A stretch of 64,000 nucleotides of DNA from Weissella koreensis KACC 15510 (lineage in GTDB: Bacteria; Bacillota; Bacilli; Lactobacillales; Lactobacillaceae), in contig NC_015759.1 of assembly GCF_000219805.1 (NCBI RefSeq), positions 124,001 through 188,000 of the forward strand. Direction: 5' to 3'. Of the stretch, positions 17,095-26,394 are shown one piece after another. Made by a program: the position numbers and the translations under genes. Positions within the stretch are counted from its first letter, which is position 1; each line of letters opens with the position of its first letter. Below the pieces are notes generated by a model. That model had not been told where the DNA came from. It was given only the letters and a program-made list of their open reading frames with translations, and did no database searches.

Positions 17095-18777
17095 TTATTC
17101 TACTGCCAAATAAATAGGATAAAGAGGTTGATTTCCAGAATGAATTTCGACTTCCATCTCACTATCTAATTCTTCAATATAGTTAGCCAACTCTTCAGCC
17201 TCAGACTTAGTTGAATCTGCTCCATAAATTAATGTAACAATTTCATCATCCTCATCTAACATTTTTTCCAGCAATTTTTGGGCTGCTGCTTTTATATCAC
17301 CCGCAGGTTCGGCGACAACGATGTCTCCATCCAAAAGGCCAATCGCATCACCAACATGAATCTCTAACCCACCAATTGTTGTATCTCGTACTGAAGTTGT
17401 GACAGAACCAGACTTAACATCAGCAAGTGCCAAAGTCATATTTTTAGCATTATCTACTAACGATGCATCTGGATTGAAACCAACTAGCAAGGCTGTTAAC
17501 CCTTGTTGAACTGTTCTGGTTTTAATAATTTCAACCGGAATGTCTAACATCGACTTGGCTTGATCAGCTGCCATAAAGATATTGGAATCATTTGGCAAAA
17601 CAATTGCTTGTTTGGCTCCACTATCTTTAATCGCTGAAACAATATCAGATGTTGATGGTGCTTGGGTACTATCAATAATAATATTAGCCCCTGACGTCTT
17701 AAAGAGGTCTTGTACACCATCACCAGCTGCAATTCCAATGACTGCCAATTCAACTTGAAGTGGTTCATTCTTTTGTTCATCTTTAGCTTTTTGCGCTGCC
17801 ATAGATGCTTCTACTTGTTGATAACGCATGTTATCAACTTTAGTCTTACGTAACGACCCATACTTCAAGCCCCATTCAAAGACTTTTCCTGGATGCTCAG
17901 TATGAATATGAACTTTAACAACTTCTTCATCATTAATAACCAACAATGAATCACCTAAATTAGCTAAGTAATCGTAAAATTGATCATAATCAAATTCAGT
18001 ATCATAAGTTGTTCCAACAGCAAGATCGACCATCATTTCAGTACAATAACCATATTTAATACTATCTGGATTAAGCTCACCCTGAACTCCAGTATTATGC
18101 AAATCTTGAATCATAGCTTCAAGACCAGCATTATCAACAGCATTATGCTTGATTTCTTGACCAGACAAAACAGCATAAAATGCTTCAAGAACAATAACTA
18201 ACCCTTGTCCACCAGAATCAACCACACCCACTTCCTTTAAAACAGGAAGCAAATCAGGTGTAGATGCTAAAGCCTTTTCAGAAGCATCATAAGCTGCTTT
18301 TGCAATTTCAACTACGTTATCAGATTGTTTAGCTGCATTATTTGCTGCTGATGCTGCCTCGCGAATAACAGTTAAAATAGTCCCCTCAGTGGGCTTCATA
18401 ACAGCTTTATAGGCCGTTTCAGCTCCACCCATTAAACCATTAGCAAAAGTCCGGGCTGTCAATACCTCTTCATCTTTAACGGCATTAGCAAACCCACGGA
18501 AAATTTGAGATAGAATAACTCCAGAGTTTCCACGAGCGCCCATCAATAAACCTTTTGAGGTTGCCTTAGCTAAAGAACCAAGGCGCAAATCAGTTTCATC
18601 ACGCTCATACTCAGCTCCAGAAGCCATCGACAAAGTCATATTAGTTCCCGTATCCCCATCTGGAACTGGAAAAACATTTAATTTATTAATTTTTTCTGCA
18701 TTATCTTGCAATGTATTTGCTGCAGCGTTGATCATTTTACCAAATTCAACGTTTGTAATTTCTGTTACAACTTCCAC
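17095..18777 (-). CDS. fakA: Fatty acid kinase subunit FakA (DAK2/YloV family)
   Basis: ATP-binding kinase subunit that phosphorylates exogenous fatty acids carried by a DegV-family FakB protein, giving acyl-phosphate for phospholipid synthesis. The 560-residue protein has the DhaL (DAK2) domain with metal-binding FPVPDGDTGTNMTLSM (about 37-52) and MGARGNSGVILSQIF near 99-113, then the FakA-specific middle and C-terminal regions (GYCTEMMVDL near 240; VLPNDSNIFMAADQA near 390). The start is GTG with GGAGG 10 nt upstream. It lies 27 bp after asp23. Two DegV proteins at 53836-55601 are the natural candidates for the FakB partner. Confidence 0.93.
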   Translation of the reverse strand: MEVVTEITNVEFGKMINAAANTLQDNAEKINKLNVFPVPDGDTGTNMTLSMASGAEYERDETDLRLGSLAKATSKGLLMGARGNSGVILSQIFRGFANAVKDEEVLTARTFANGLMGGAETAYKAVMKPTEGTILTVIREAASAANNAAKQSDNVVEIAKAAYDASEKALASTPDLLPVLKEVGVVDSGGQGLVIVLEAFYAVLSGQEIKHNAVDNAGLEAMIQDLHNTGVQGELNPDSIKYGYCTEMMVDLAVGTTYDTEFDYDQFYDYLANLGDSLLVINDEEVVKVHIHTEHPGKVFEWGLKYGSLRKTKVDNMRYQQVEASMAAQKAKDEQKNEPLQVELAVIGIAAGDGVQDLFKTSGANIIIDSTQAPSTSDIVSAIKDSGAKQAIVLPNDSNIFMAADQAKSMLDIPVEIIKTRTVQQGLTALLVGFNPDASLVDNAKNMTLALADVKSGSVTTSVRDTTIGGLEIHVGDAIGLLDGDIVVAEPAGDIKAAAQKLLEKMLDEDDEIVTLIYGADSTKSEAEELANYIEELDSEMEVEIHSGNQPLYPIYLAVE

Positions 18778-18804
18778 AATTTCAAATCCTCCGAAATACT
18801 CCGA

Positions 18805-19167
18805 TTATTCACCCAAAATACGAACGCCTTGGACAATCACATTGACTTCATCGGCGATAATTCCCAGCATACTACTTAAATCATTTTTAACACGTGCTTG
18901 CACGCTCTTTGATATTTCTGAGATCTTCATTCCATAACCCACAATCACATAAACATCTACAGCAATTCCAGTTTCAGTCTCACGAACAACTACCCCTTTA
19001 GCATAATTGTCTCCACTCAAAGCTTGGTTAATTCCATCACGTAAAGGATTTTGGCTGGCCATCCCAACCACACCATAATTATCAGTTGCTGCGCCACCAA
19101 CAATTTTAGCAATTACATCATTTTCAATTTGAACGGTTCCTTGTTCGGTTTGAATCTTTACTGCCAT
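18805..19167 (-). CDS. Asp23/Gls24 family protein (YloU)
   Basis: A 120-residue protein of the Asp23 (alkaline shock) family, small membrane-associated proteins linked to envelope stress. The family core IVGGAATDNYGVVGMASQNP (about 22-41), VVRETETGIAVDVYVIVGYG and VKNDLSSMLGIIADEVNVIVQGV are present. It precedes fakA by 27 bp, as yloU precedes yloV in Bacillus. Function is not defined for this paralogue. Confidence 0.93.
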   Translation of the reverse strand: MAVKIQTEQGTVQIENDVIAKIVGGAATDNYGVVGMASQNPLRDGINQALSGDNYAKGVVVRETETGIAVDVYVIVGYGMKISEISKSVQARVKNDLSSMLGIIADEVNVIVQGVRILGE

Positions 19168-19354
19168 ATCCTAAAACCCCCTTATAAAATCCATAATCAA
19201 TATTTTATCACAGAACTTAAGACAGCTCTATCAATTGTCACTAAATTCAATGGTTACTTTATTTTAACGCAACTGATTAAAAATGTGTAAATTATTGTTA
19301 AATCAGCCTACCATTACTGGTAAATAAAAATTGTCATTTTCTCTTTTTTGTAAA

Positions 19355-19382
19355 GAAAAAGCTACCTAAATAATTAGATAGC
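19355..19382 (-). terminator. Intrinsic terminator after rpmB
   Basis: Nine-bp stem with one wobble pair (arms 19361-19369 and 19374-19382), 4-nt loop, 16 bp beyond the rpmB stop and followed by UUUUUCUUU on the minus strand. Confidence 0.85.
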
Positions 19383-19398
19383 CATAATCTATTTGATA

Positions 19399-19599
19399 TT
19401 AAACACGTTCGATTGAACCGTTCTTCAACCCAGCCTTCAAAGTACGGGCTGATAAGTAAACTTTTTTAGGTGCTGCTCCGTTAATTTTAACGGTTACCTT
19501 TTGCAAGTTTGGCTTCCAGCTACGACGGCTTGAGTTAAGGGCGTGTGAACGTTGGTTACCGAAGCGCGTACGCTTTCCGTTGACTGCATCAACTGCCAT
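19399..19599 (-). CDS. rpmB: Ribosomal protein bL28
   Basis: Large-subunit ribosomal protein L28, 66 residues, basic, with the family segments [21 protein letters not shown] (about 18-38) and [15 protein letters not shown] near the end. There is no CxxC zinc knuckle, so it is the zinc-independent form. It has its own promoter and terminator, as expected for a highly expressed single gene; in many Firmicutes rpmB points away from asp23, but here both lie on the same strand. Confidence 0.96.
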   Translation of the reverse strand: MAVDAVNGKRTRFGNQRSHALNSSRRSWKPNLQKVTVKINGAAPKKVYLSARTLKAGLKNGSIERV

Positions 19600-19654
19600 G
19601 GTGTGACCCTCCCATCTTAAGCTCTTTATTTCAGTGCTTTAATTTACTTAAATA

Positions 19655-19683
19655 ATCTTATCAAAGCGCGGAACAATATGCAA
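19655..19683 (-). promoter_or_regulatory. rpmB promoter
   Basis: Minus-strand TTGCAT (19678-19683) and TAAGAT (19655-19660) with a 17-bp spacer, about 55 bp upstream of the rpmB start. A 22-bp perfect palindrome lies just upstream of the -35 box. Confidence 0.6.
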
Positions 19684-19691
19684 GCACTTTG

Positions 19692-19713
19692 TGTAAAGTA
19701 ATATTACTTTACA
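19692..19713. repeat. Perfect 22-bp palindrome between thiN and the rpmB promoter
   Basis: Inverted repeat TGTAAAGTAAT / ATTACTTTACA without spacer. As RNA on the minus strand it forms a hairpin 18 bp after the thiN stop but has no U-run after it; the T-run is on the other side. It could be a weak thiN terminator or a protein operator upstream of the rpmB -35 box. The metal-regulator boxes I know (Zur, Fur, PerR) differ in spacing. Confidence 0.6.
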
Positions 19714-19730
19714 TCATTTTTTTTGAATAA

Positions 19731-20399
19731 TTAGTCGGCATCTTTAGATTGAATGACCGCAATAAGTCCCGATTTAAATGAAAAATGGTTTGTTTCACCC
19801 ACAAATTCATTAGATCCCCAAATAGTGACTGGACCATTCCAATCAGTTAAAGGATATTTTTCATCAATTAACGTTAATCCAGTGACAGGTTCAATCGCGG
19901 CAAATCCAACATATTTCATCCCAGAAATCTTTTCAATAGTATAATTACCAGGAAGATAGAAATCAATCACATTATTTTTATCAATAATACGACACTGATC
20001 GGCTATTCTTTTCAAATTAGGCTTCGCAAACATCAAAATATTATGCAACAAATGATCTAAACGACCACCAGTTGCACCATATATTTCAATCAATTTTGGC
20101 TGGTATTTTTGTTCAATTACCTGCAAAATTGCCTCAGCGTCTGTTTGAACTTGTTCTTCTTTGCTAATTATTTCCGGCAATTTCGATGCAAGATCAGAAT
20201 GATGTTCAAAATGAATTGAATCTAAGTCACCAAACGTTAATATAGGAGTTATGCCTAGCTTCATTAAATATAGTGCGCCACGATCAGCAGCCACCCATGG
20301 TCCCGATAAAGATCCATTTTTTAACTCTAACGGCCATTCAGACTGAGGTCCACCAACTAGTAATCGAATTAATGGATTAGTTTTATCCTGTGCCTGCAT
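19731..20399 (-). CDS. thiN: Thiamine diphosphokinase
   Basis: Transfers pyrophosphate from ATP to thiamine to give thiamine diphosphate; 222 residues. Signature segments are FGDLDSIHFEHHS (about 56-68), the acidic QTDAEAIL near 86-93 and YGATGGRLDHLLHNI near 108-122. The ATG chosen has GAGG upstream; an in-frame TTG lies one codon earlier. It is the last gene of rsgA-rpe-thiN, 25 bp after rpe, a conserved Firmicutes order. No TPP riboswitch is present. Confidence 0.93.
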   Translation of the reverse strand: MQAQDKTNPLIRLLVGGPQSEWPLELKNGSLSGPWVAADRGALYLMKLGITPILTFGDLDSIHFEHHSDLASKLPEIISKEEQVQTDAEAILQVIEQKYQPKLIEIYGATGGRLDHLLHNILMFAKPNLKRIADQCRIIDKNNVIDFYLPGNYTIEKISGMKYVGFAAIEPVTGLTLIDEKYPLTDWNGPVTIWGSNEFVGETNHFSFKSGLIAVIQSKDAD

Positions 20400-20424
20400 C
20401 AATCCTCACCTCATTTGACTCGAA

Positions 20425-21081
20425 TTACTTAGTGACTTCCTTTAAACGTGCAACCTTAGCTGCAGGATCAACTTTGTCATAAACATATGAACCAGCAACA
20501 GCAACAGTAGCACCTGCTTCGTAAGCTAGCTTAGTCGTCTCATCATTGGCACCACCATCAATTTCAATATCATAATGATATCCATTTTTAGTCTTTAATT
20601 CAGATAATTCAGCAATCTTAGCTAAAGTTTCGGGCAAGAATTTTTGTCCCCCGAAGCCAGGATTAACAGTCATAACCAATACTTGGTCAACCATATGTAA
20701 TACTGGTGCAATTGATGAAACAGGTGTTGCTGGGTTGATTACAACCTCAGATTTGATCCCATGCTCATTAATTTGTTGTAATGCTCGGTGAAGATGTTGA
20801 GTAGCTTCATAATGAACACCTAAAATATCTGCCCCAGCTTCAACGAAAGTATCAATATAACGTTCTGGTTGTTCAACCATTAGGTGCACATCCAAGACCA
20901 TGTTAGTTTTTGGCTTCAAGGCTTTCACCCACCCTGGACCATATGAAATAGATGGTACAAACATTCCGTCCATCACATCAATATGCAAATATTCAGCGCC
21001 TGCTTTCTCAACAAGCTTGACATCTTGTTCTAAGTTCAAATAATCAGCTGCTAAAATTGATGGTGCTACTTTAATTGACAT
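20425..21081 (-). CDS. rpe: Ribulose-phosphate 3-epimerase
   Basis: Pentose phosphate (and phosphoketolase pathway) enzyme converting ribulose 5-phosphate to xylulose 5-phosphate. The 218-residue TIM-barrel protein begins MSIKVAPSILAADYLNLEQD and has the metal-binding LHIDVMDGMFVPSISYGP segment (about 32-49), DVHLMVEQPERYI, MTVNPGFGGQKF and the catalytic Asp in IEIDGGAN (about 173-180). In heterofermentative species this step leads into the phosphoketolase pathway. It follows rsgA by 72 bp. Confidence 0.96.
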   Translation of the reverse strand: MSIKVAPSILAADYLNLEQDVKLVEKAGAEYLHIDVMDGMFVPSISYGPGWVKALKPKTNMVLDVHLMVEQPERYIDTFVEAGADILGVHYEATQHLHRALQQINEHGIKSEVVINPATPVSSIAPVLHMVDQVLVMTVNPGFGGQKFLPETLAKIAELSELKTKNGYHYDIEIDGGANDETTKLAYEAGATVAVAGSYVYDKVDPAAKVARLKEVTK

Positions 21082-21153
21082 AATATCCCCATTTCCTGTT
21101 GAATTTGAATGTAATTCAAATTATTCTAAATTAACTCACCTAGATTGGTAAAG

Positions 21154-22068
21154 TTAATGTTTTTTATCATGTTTATTATATACCGGCCGGCGGTCTTCAA
21201 TCAAATCATAAAACAATTTATAGTTATTATATCTTGATTGCATTATTTCACCATTCTCAACGGCTTCCTTTACTGCGCAATTTGGCTCATTCAAATGGAC
21301 ACATCCGCGAAAACGGCATTGGCTAGAATATTGGTTAATTTCACGGAAATATTTGGTTAAATCCCGAGCTTTCATTTTGAAAACTTCAAAAGTAGAAAAA
21401 CCAGGTGTATCTGCAACCCATCCTTGTCCCATTGCAACTAAGCTCACTTGTCTAGTAGTGTGTTTCCCACGGCTTAAGGCCTGTGACACTTCTCCTGTAG
21501 CAAGATTTAGCGTTTCATTTAGATGGTTTAACAGTGTTGATTTACCAGCTCCTGTTTGCCCCATCACTACACTTAACCCCTCGTTTAAAATCTCCCGTAA
21601 TTCTTTTAAGCTAGGTTCATCAAATGATTTTTCTGGCAAGACCACCTGATAACCAGCATTTCGATAACCAACAACTACTTCGGCTAAATTTTCATACTCC
21701 ACTGGTGTTAATAAATCGATTTTAGAAAAATAAATAATCGGTTCAATTCCATCATCTTCTAATGCTACCAATTGTCGATCTAATAAATTGGTTGAAAAAT
21801 CAGGCAACTTAACTGCTGTTACTAAAATCGCTTGATCAACATTGGCCACGGGTGGTCGAACTAAACTATTTTTACGTGCATCAATTTTTAACAAATAACC
21901 ATCTTGATCAGCATCAGCGGAAAACTCCACAAAATCACCAACCAAAGGTGTCAAACCTTTTTTCCTGAAATTCCCGCGTGCTCGAGTTCGTTTCATTTTG
22001 CCGTCATCCGTTAAAACATCATAAAATCCAGCTAATGATAGATGAATTTGTCCATGATAATTGGTCAT
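21154..22068 (-). CDS. rsgA: Ribosome small-subunit-dependent GTPase RsgA
   Basis: Circularly permuted GTPase for late 30S subunit maturation; 304 residues. An N-terminal OB-fold (about 1-70) is followed by the permuted G motifs: FSKIDLL (G4), then GQTGAGKSTLLNHL (G1, about 170-183), SRGKHTTR (G2) and VADTPGFSTFE (G3), and the C-terminal zinc knuckle CRFRGCVHLNEPNCAV. It has its own transcription start region after the prkC terminator. Confidence 0.96.
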   Translation of the reverse strand: MTNYHGQIHLSLAGFYDVLTDDGKMKRTRARGNFRKKGLTPLVGDFVEFSADADQDGYLLKIDARKNSLVRPPVANVDQAILVTAVKLPDFSTNLLDRQLVALEDDGIEPIIYFSKIDLLTPVEYENLAEVVVGYRNAGYQVVLPEKSFDEPSLKELREILNEGLSVVMGQTGAGKSTLLNHLNETLNLATGEVSQALSRGKHTTRQVSLVAMGQGWVADTPGFSTFEVFKMKARDLTKYFREINQYSSQCRFRGCVHLNEPNCAVKEAVENGEIMQSRYNNYKLFYDLIEDRRPVYNKHDKKH

Positions 22069-22181
22069 TCAATTTCCTCAATTTTCTATAGATATTAGTA
22101 TTCCTTAATTTTAGCGTAATATTGATTTAAAAACCATGCTGAAAATTTTCTTACTCTCACTAAACTATCAAAATTAAAAAA

Positions 22182-22224
22182 ATATCAGATCCGGTCAATT
22201 CTTTAGAATTACCTTTTCTGATAT
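22182..22224 (-). terminator. Intrinsic terminator after prkC
   Basis: Outer stem ATATCAGA/TCTGATAT with an inner GGT(C)AATTCT stem, 37 bp beyond the prkC stop, followed by a U7 run on the minus strand. It separates the priA-fmt-rsmB-stp-prkC unit from rsgA-rpe-thiN. Confidence 0.85.
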
Positions 22225-22261
22225 ATATTTCTTTAAATATTATGTTTGATCTTCTATCTGA

Positions 22262-24250
22262 TTAACTTGATGAACTACTAGTACTAGATACGCTACTGCT
22301 AGCGCTAGAACTACTGCTACTTGAACTATTACCTGATCCGCTTGAGACACTAATCTTCAAAGTTCCACCCTTTTTAAGGGTTCCACCTGAGGAGATATTT
22401 TGACTAGTTACCTTGCTGCTATCATCTGCTCCAGCTGGATCAACATTAACCTCAATCCCATTCTTATCAGCCCAAGACTTAACATCTCCATATGTTTTAC
22501 CTACGAAATCTGGAACTGAAATTGGGTTTGCCCCAGATGAAATTGCTACCGTAACAACAGTCCCATCTTTAATTTTTGTTCCAGCCTTAATCGACTGTGA
22601 AATAACGTTATTTTCATCAACAGAATCCGAGGCTTGCTGAGCAAATGAAACGATAACCCCCTGTTTATTAGCTAATTTTTGTGCCTCATTTTGAGTCATA
22701 TCACTAAAATCAGGTACAACTAATGACTTTTGTCCTCTTGATACCGTAAAGGTAATCGTTGTTTTTGAAGGATCTACCTTATATTCAGCAGGAATATCTT
22801 GTTCACTAATATAACCTGACGGTACATCAGCATTATACTGATGTACGGCTTTGATCTTATAGCCTCTGGTTCGTAGCTGACTGGCAACTTTTGAATATTT
22901 CTCACCTGTATAATCGCCAACACGAACCATCTTAGCGCCACTTGAAATATAAAGATCAACACTATCACCTTTATTAATTTTTTGACCAGCTTTTGGATCA
23001 GTTTTAATCACATAGCCCTTTTTAACATCTTTATTATTAACATGATAAACTTGTCCAACTGTAACCCCATCTTGTTTCAAAGATTGGCGTGCCGAACTTT
23101 CGGTATCTCCTGTAAAATCAGAAATCGTTACTTTATTAGGTGTTAGACCAAAAATCAAAAAGATAGCCAAAATTGCAGCAAATGCAATCGCAATCCAGGT
23201 CATAATCCGACGAGGTTTACTCCAAATTTTAATACTAGATTGTTCCTTACCCTTACCTGATTTTTTCTTAACATCCCGTTGAGCTTTACGTGATATTGGT
23301 TCTGATGTTGTATTATGCTTAGACTCTTGATTAGCCACCGCTCCCAAAACATCATTAGGAATAATTTTAGTAACTGTTGTCGTATCGTCAGCTTGGTTAT
23401 TCAAATTCAAACGCGGCTCATTTAAACGTTCAGTCGACATTACATTTGATAAATCTTGGCGCATCTCATTAACTGAACTATAACGGTCCATTGGATTTTT
23501 CTGTGTAGCCCGTAAAATCACGTTTTCCAACGCTTGTGGAATTCGTGGATCAATATCACGTACAAATGGCATTGGCTCTGACGAATGCATCAATGCCACA
23601 CTAACTGCCTCTTGGGCATCAAATGGCACCTTACCAACCAACATTTCATAGAGAATAATACCTAATGCATAAATATCGCTACGCGTTGTTGCCATCCCCC
23701 CTTTAACTTGCTCAGGAGACATATAATGTATTGAACCAATTGCAACGTCAGTTTTAGTTAATCCCAAACTAGATTGTGCTAATGCAATCCCAAAATCAGT
23801 AATCTTAGCGCGGCTACTTTCATCAATTAAAATATTTTGTGGTTTTAAATCACGATGAACAATGTTATGACTATGTGCCATTGCCACTCCAGCCAAAACA
23901 TCATCCATAATTTCTAATGTCCGCGTTATCGTTAGCGGATGATGACTAGCAATGTAACGTTTTAAATCTTCTCCCTTAACATATTCACTGACTAAAAATT
24001 GCAGTTGATTAGATTCACCAAAATCGTAAACTTGGATAATATTTGGATGGACCAACTCAGTTGAGGCAGCGATTTCATTTTCAAAACGTTGACGACTAGT
24101 ACTGTTATCACGCATATCCAAACGAAGCAATTTAACGGAAACATCCCGATTTAAAATTTGGTCATGTGCACGATAAACATTGGCCATACCACCTTCACCT
24201 AATGGCTCAATGATTTGATAACGATCGGCAATTAATTCATTAACTTGCAT
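22262..24250 (-). CDS. prkC: Membrane Ser/Thr protein kinase with PASTA repeats (PrkC/PknB/StkP type)
   Basis: Eukaryotic-type kinase that senses cell wall material outside and phosphorylates cytosolic targets in wall synthesis and division. The 662-residue protein has Gly-rich loop GEGGMANVY (18-26), Lys40, catalytic HRDLKPQN (132-139), DFG at 152-154 and an activation loop with TKTDVAIGSIHYMSPE. One membrane helix at about 349-369 leads to four PASTA repeats (about 371-635) and a final tail of almost only Ser (about 637-662). It overlaps the stp stop by one base (TAATG), so phosphatase and kinase are translationally coupled. Confidence 0.96.
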   Translation of the reverse strand: MQVNELIADRYQIIEPLGEGGMANVYRAHDQILNRDVSVKLLRLDMRDNSTSRQRFENEIAASTELVHPNIIQVYDFGESNQLQFLVSEYVKGEDLKRYIASHHPLTITRTLEIMDDVLAGVAMAHSHNIVHRDLKPQNILIDESSRAKITDFGIALAQSSLGLTKTDVAIGSIHYMSPEQVKGGMATTRSDIYALGIILYEMLVGKVPFDAQEAVSVALMHSSEPMPFVRDIDPRIPQALENVILRATQKNPMDRYSSVNEMRQDLSNVMSTERLNEPRLNLNNQADDTTTVTKIIPNDVLGAVANQESKHNTTSEPISRKAQRDVKKKSGKGKEQSSIKIWSKPRRIMTWIAIAFAAILAIFLIFGLTPNKVTISDFTGDTESSARQSLKQDGVTVGQVYHVNNKDVKKGYVIKTDPKAGQKINKGDSVDLYISSGAKMVRVGDYTGEKYSKVASQLRTRGYKIKAVHQYNADVPSGYISEQDIPAEYKVDPSKTTITFTVSRGQKSLVVPDFSDMTQNEAQKLANKQGVIVSFAQQASDSVDENNVISQSIKAGTKIKDGTVVTVAISSGANPISVPDFVGKTYGDVKSWADKNGIEVNVDPAGADDSSKVTSQNISSGGTLKKGGTLKISVSSGSGNSSSSSSSSASSSVSSTSSSSS

Positions 24251-24993
24251 TAGTATTCCCCTTCTCCTTCCTGCATACCTAAGAGCACTGTTATATTATC
24301 TGGCGTACTCTTCTGATTAGCTGTTGCAATTAAATGCGCTACTGCTAAGGAAATGTTATCACTATCTTGAATGATTTTAACAACCTCATAATCAGAAAGC
24401 GCCTTTCCTAATCCATCTGTGGTGAGGAGGAGGAGGTCTCCTTCTTCTATTTTCATATCTTGAATATCTGGTTTTGCCTCAGTATTAACTCCTAATTGAC
24501 GAGTAATCATATTACGACCAGGATGATCTTTTGCTTCTTCTGAAGTAATAGCTCCCCGTCGTAATAACTCGCTCGCCAAATTGTGATCCTGTGTTAGTTG
24601 TAAAATACTATCACGACGTAAAAGATAGGCTCTCGAATCGCCTAAATTTGATATAACCAAAGAATTGGGCAAGATTACTGCAATGACTAATGTTGTTGCC
24701 ATCCCTTTTAAAGTTTTATAGCGATTAGCGGTTGTTAAAATTTTTTTATTTTCTTGGAGTGTCTGTGCTAACAGCCAATCTTTAGCCGCGCTTGGAGTGT
24801 ATATCTGTGTCATAAGCCAGTCATTTCCAAAATGTGAAACGGCCATAGTCGCCGCTACATCACCGGCATTTTGACCACCAACGCCATCCGCAACAATCGC
24901 TAATTGAACTCCTCGTTGATTCACAAAAACATCAACATAATCTTGATTATCAGCACGAACAGTTCCACGATCTGTTGCAAATGCGATTTTCAT
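24250..24993 (-). CDS. stp: PP2C-type Ser/Thr protein phosphatase
   Basis: Metal-dependent phosphatase that reverses PrkC phosphorylation; 247 residues. The PP2C metal motifs are visible: MKIAFATDRGTVRADNQD at the start, VADGVGGQNAGDVAA (about 35-49), NLGDSRAYLLR near 116-126, LLLTTDGLGKAL near 192-203 and TPDNITVLL near the end. It lies 42 bp downstream of rsmB and overlaps prkC by one base. Confidence 0.96.
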   Translation of the reverse strand: MKIAFATDRGTVRADNQDYVDVFVNQRGVQLAIVADGVGGQNAGDVAATMAVSHFGNDWLMTQIYTPSAAKDWLLAQTLQENKKILTTANRYKTLKGMATTLVIAVILPNSLVISNLGDSRAYLLRRDSILQLTQDHNLASELLRRGAITSEEAKDHPGRNMITRQLGVNTEAKPDIQDMKIEEGDLLLLTTDGLGKALSDYEVVKIIQDSDNISLAVAHLIATANQKSTPDNITVLLGMQEGEGEY

Positions 24994-25035
24994 AACTTGC
25001 CCTCTCCTTTTAGTTTCTCCAATATAAATTATATA

Positions 25036-26394
25036 TTACTTTTTTTTACGTAACGTCGCAACGAAAAATCCATCTGAATCAAAATCGTCAGGGAAAACTT
25101 GCATTGTTAATTGTGATCGTTGAGGCAAAGGGCCAATGGTGGGTACTAATTCATAATCTGAATTTTGCTCTAAAAAGTCTTGAACAACAGCATCATTTTC
25201 AATTTCTAAAATAGTGCAAGTCCCATAGACCAAATTTCCACCCTTTTTTAATTTAGGAGCCACTGCATTTAGCATATCTAGTTGAATTTGGTGTAATTTC
25301 ATACTATCAGCGTAGCTTTTTTCATATCTAATCTCAGGCTTTCGACGTAATAATCCAAAACCTGAACATGGAGCATCAACTAAAATCGCATCAAAGGTTT
25401 CATCATCAAACTGTTCATCGACTTTACGAGCATCTAATTCTTGAGCGTGCACCTGATCAGATACGTGCAGTCTTTGTGCATTTTCTTCGATCAATTTGAT
25501 CTTATGAGGGTGGATATCAAGTGCTTCCACGATACCGCCTTGCTTTGGATCTAAATAACTGGCGATTTGTGTTGTCTTACCACCAGGAGCGGCCGCAGCA
25601 TCTAATACTTTCATTGATGGTGTTAAATTTAGATTAGGAACCATTAGCATAGCTGATTCATCTTGTAATGTTAGCAAGCCATCTTCAAATGCTTTAGAAG
25701 AAGCAACATGTCCATGTTTGATACGAAGTGCCTCAGGTGTAACTTTAGAAGCTTCTACTTCAAAGCCTTCTGCCTCCAAAACAGTAGTAACTTGTTCCTG
25801 CGTTGTAACTGCCCGATTAATTCGTGCAGATTGAGCTGGTGCATCATTAATAGAACGAGCGATCTTAACCATTTTTTCATGGCCAACTTCACTTTCTAGT
25901 TGCTTTAGTAGCCAAACTGGTAACGAAGCTTCAATTGATAATTGTTCAATTGGATCTTTAATTGTCGTAAATTCAGGTAATCCTTGCCGTTCAAGGCTAT
26001 GCAAAACCCCCGTTACATACTTACGAATTCCATCATGACCACGGCGCTTAGCAATTTGAATTGCCTCATCAAAAATGGCATGTTGTGGTATTTTATCAAG
26101 GTATTGCATTTGATAAACTGATATCATTAATAACTCTTTGACAAATGGATCAACATTCCCACGTAAGAATGGTTTTAACCAATATTCTAAAGTCAGGCGA
26201 TGTTGAATCACACCATAAACAATTGTTGTGAGTAAATGTATATCTCGCTCCTCTAATTTTGAGGCTTTCGCAAGTTGATTTAATTGCAAATTTGAATATG
26301 CGCCATCTTTGACCCGTTCTAATACCCGAACTGATAACGCGCGGGCATTACTTTGTTCCCACCCCGCGATTTGTTTTGAATTTCCTTTACTCAT
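25036..26394 (-). CDS. rsmB: 16S rRNA (cytosine-967 C5) methyltransferase
   Basis: SAM-dependent rRNA methyltransferase of the RsmB/Sun family, 452 residues. An N-terminal NusB-like RNA-binding domain (about 10-150) precedes a class I methyltransferase domain with the SAM loop VLDAAAAPGGKTTQIA (about 268-283), the motif DAPCSGFGLLRRKPEI and the catalytic-cysteine segment YGTCTILEIEND. Its start overlaps the fmt stop by 8 bases, the usual fmt-rsmB coupling. Confidence 0.95.
   Translation of the reverse strand: MSKGNSKQIAGWEQSNARALSVRVLERVKDGAYSNLQLNQLAKASKLEERDIHLLTTIVYGVIQHRLTLEYWLKPFLRGNVDPFVKELLMISVYQMQYLDKIPQHAIFDEAIQIAKRRGHDGIRKYVTGVLHSLERQGLPEFTTIKDPIEQLSIEASLPVWLLKQLESEVGHEKMVKIARSINDAPAQSARINRAVTTQEQVTTVLEAEGFEVEASKVTPEALRIKHGHVASSKAFEDGLLTLQDESAMLMVPNLNLTPSMKVLDAAAAPGGKTTQIASYLDPKQGGIVEALDIHPHKIKLIEENAQRLHVSDQVHAQELDARKVDEQFDDETFDAILVDAPCSGFGLLRRKPEIRYEKSYADSMKLHQIQLDMLNAVAPKLKKGGNLVYGTCTILEIENDAVVQDFLEQNSDYELVPTIGPLPQRSQLTMQVFPDDFDSDGFFVATLRKKK

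Noticed and set aside
22262..22340. Ser-codon repeat at the end of prkC as a tandem repeat element
   Set aside because: It encodes an in-frame Ser-rich tail with mixed codons; low-complexity tails are common in such kinases and no exact repeat unit is seen.
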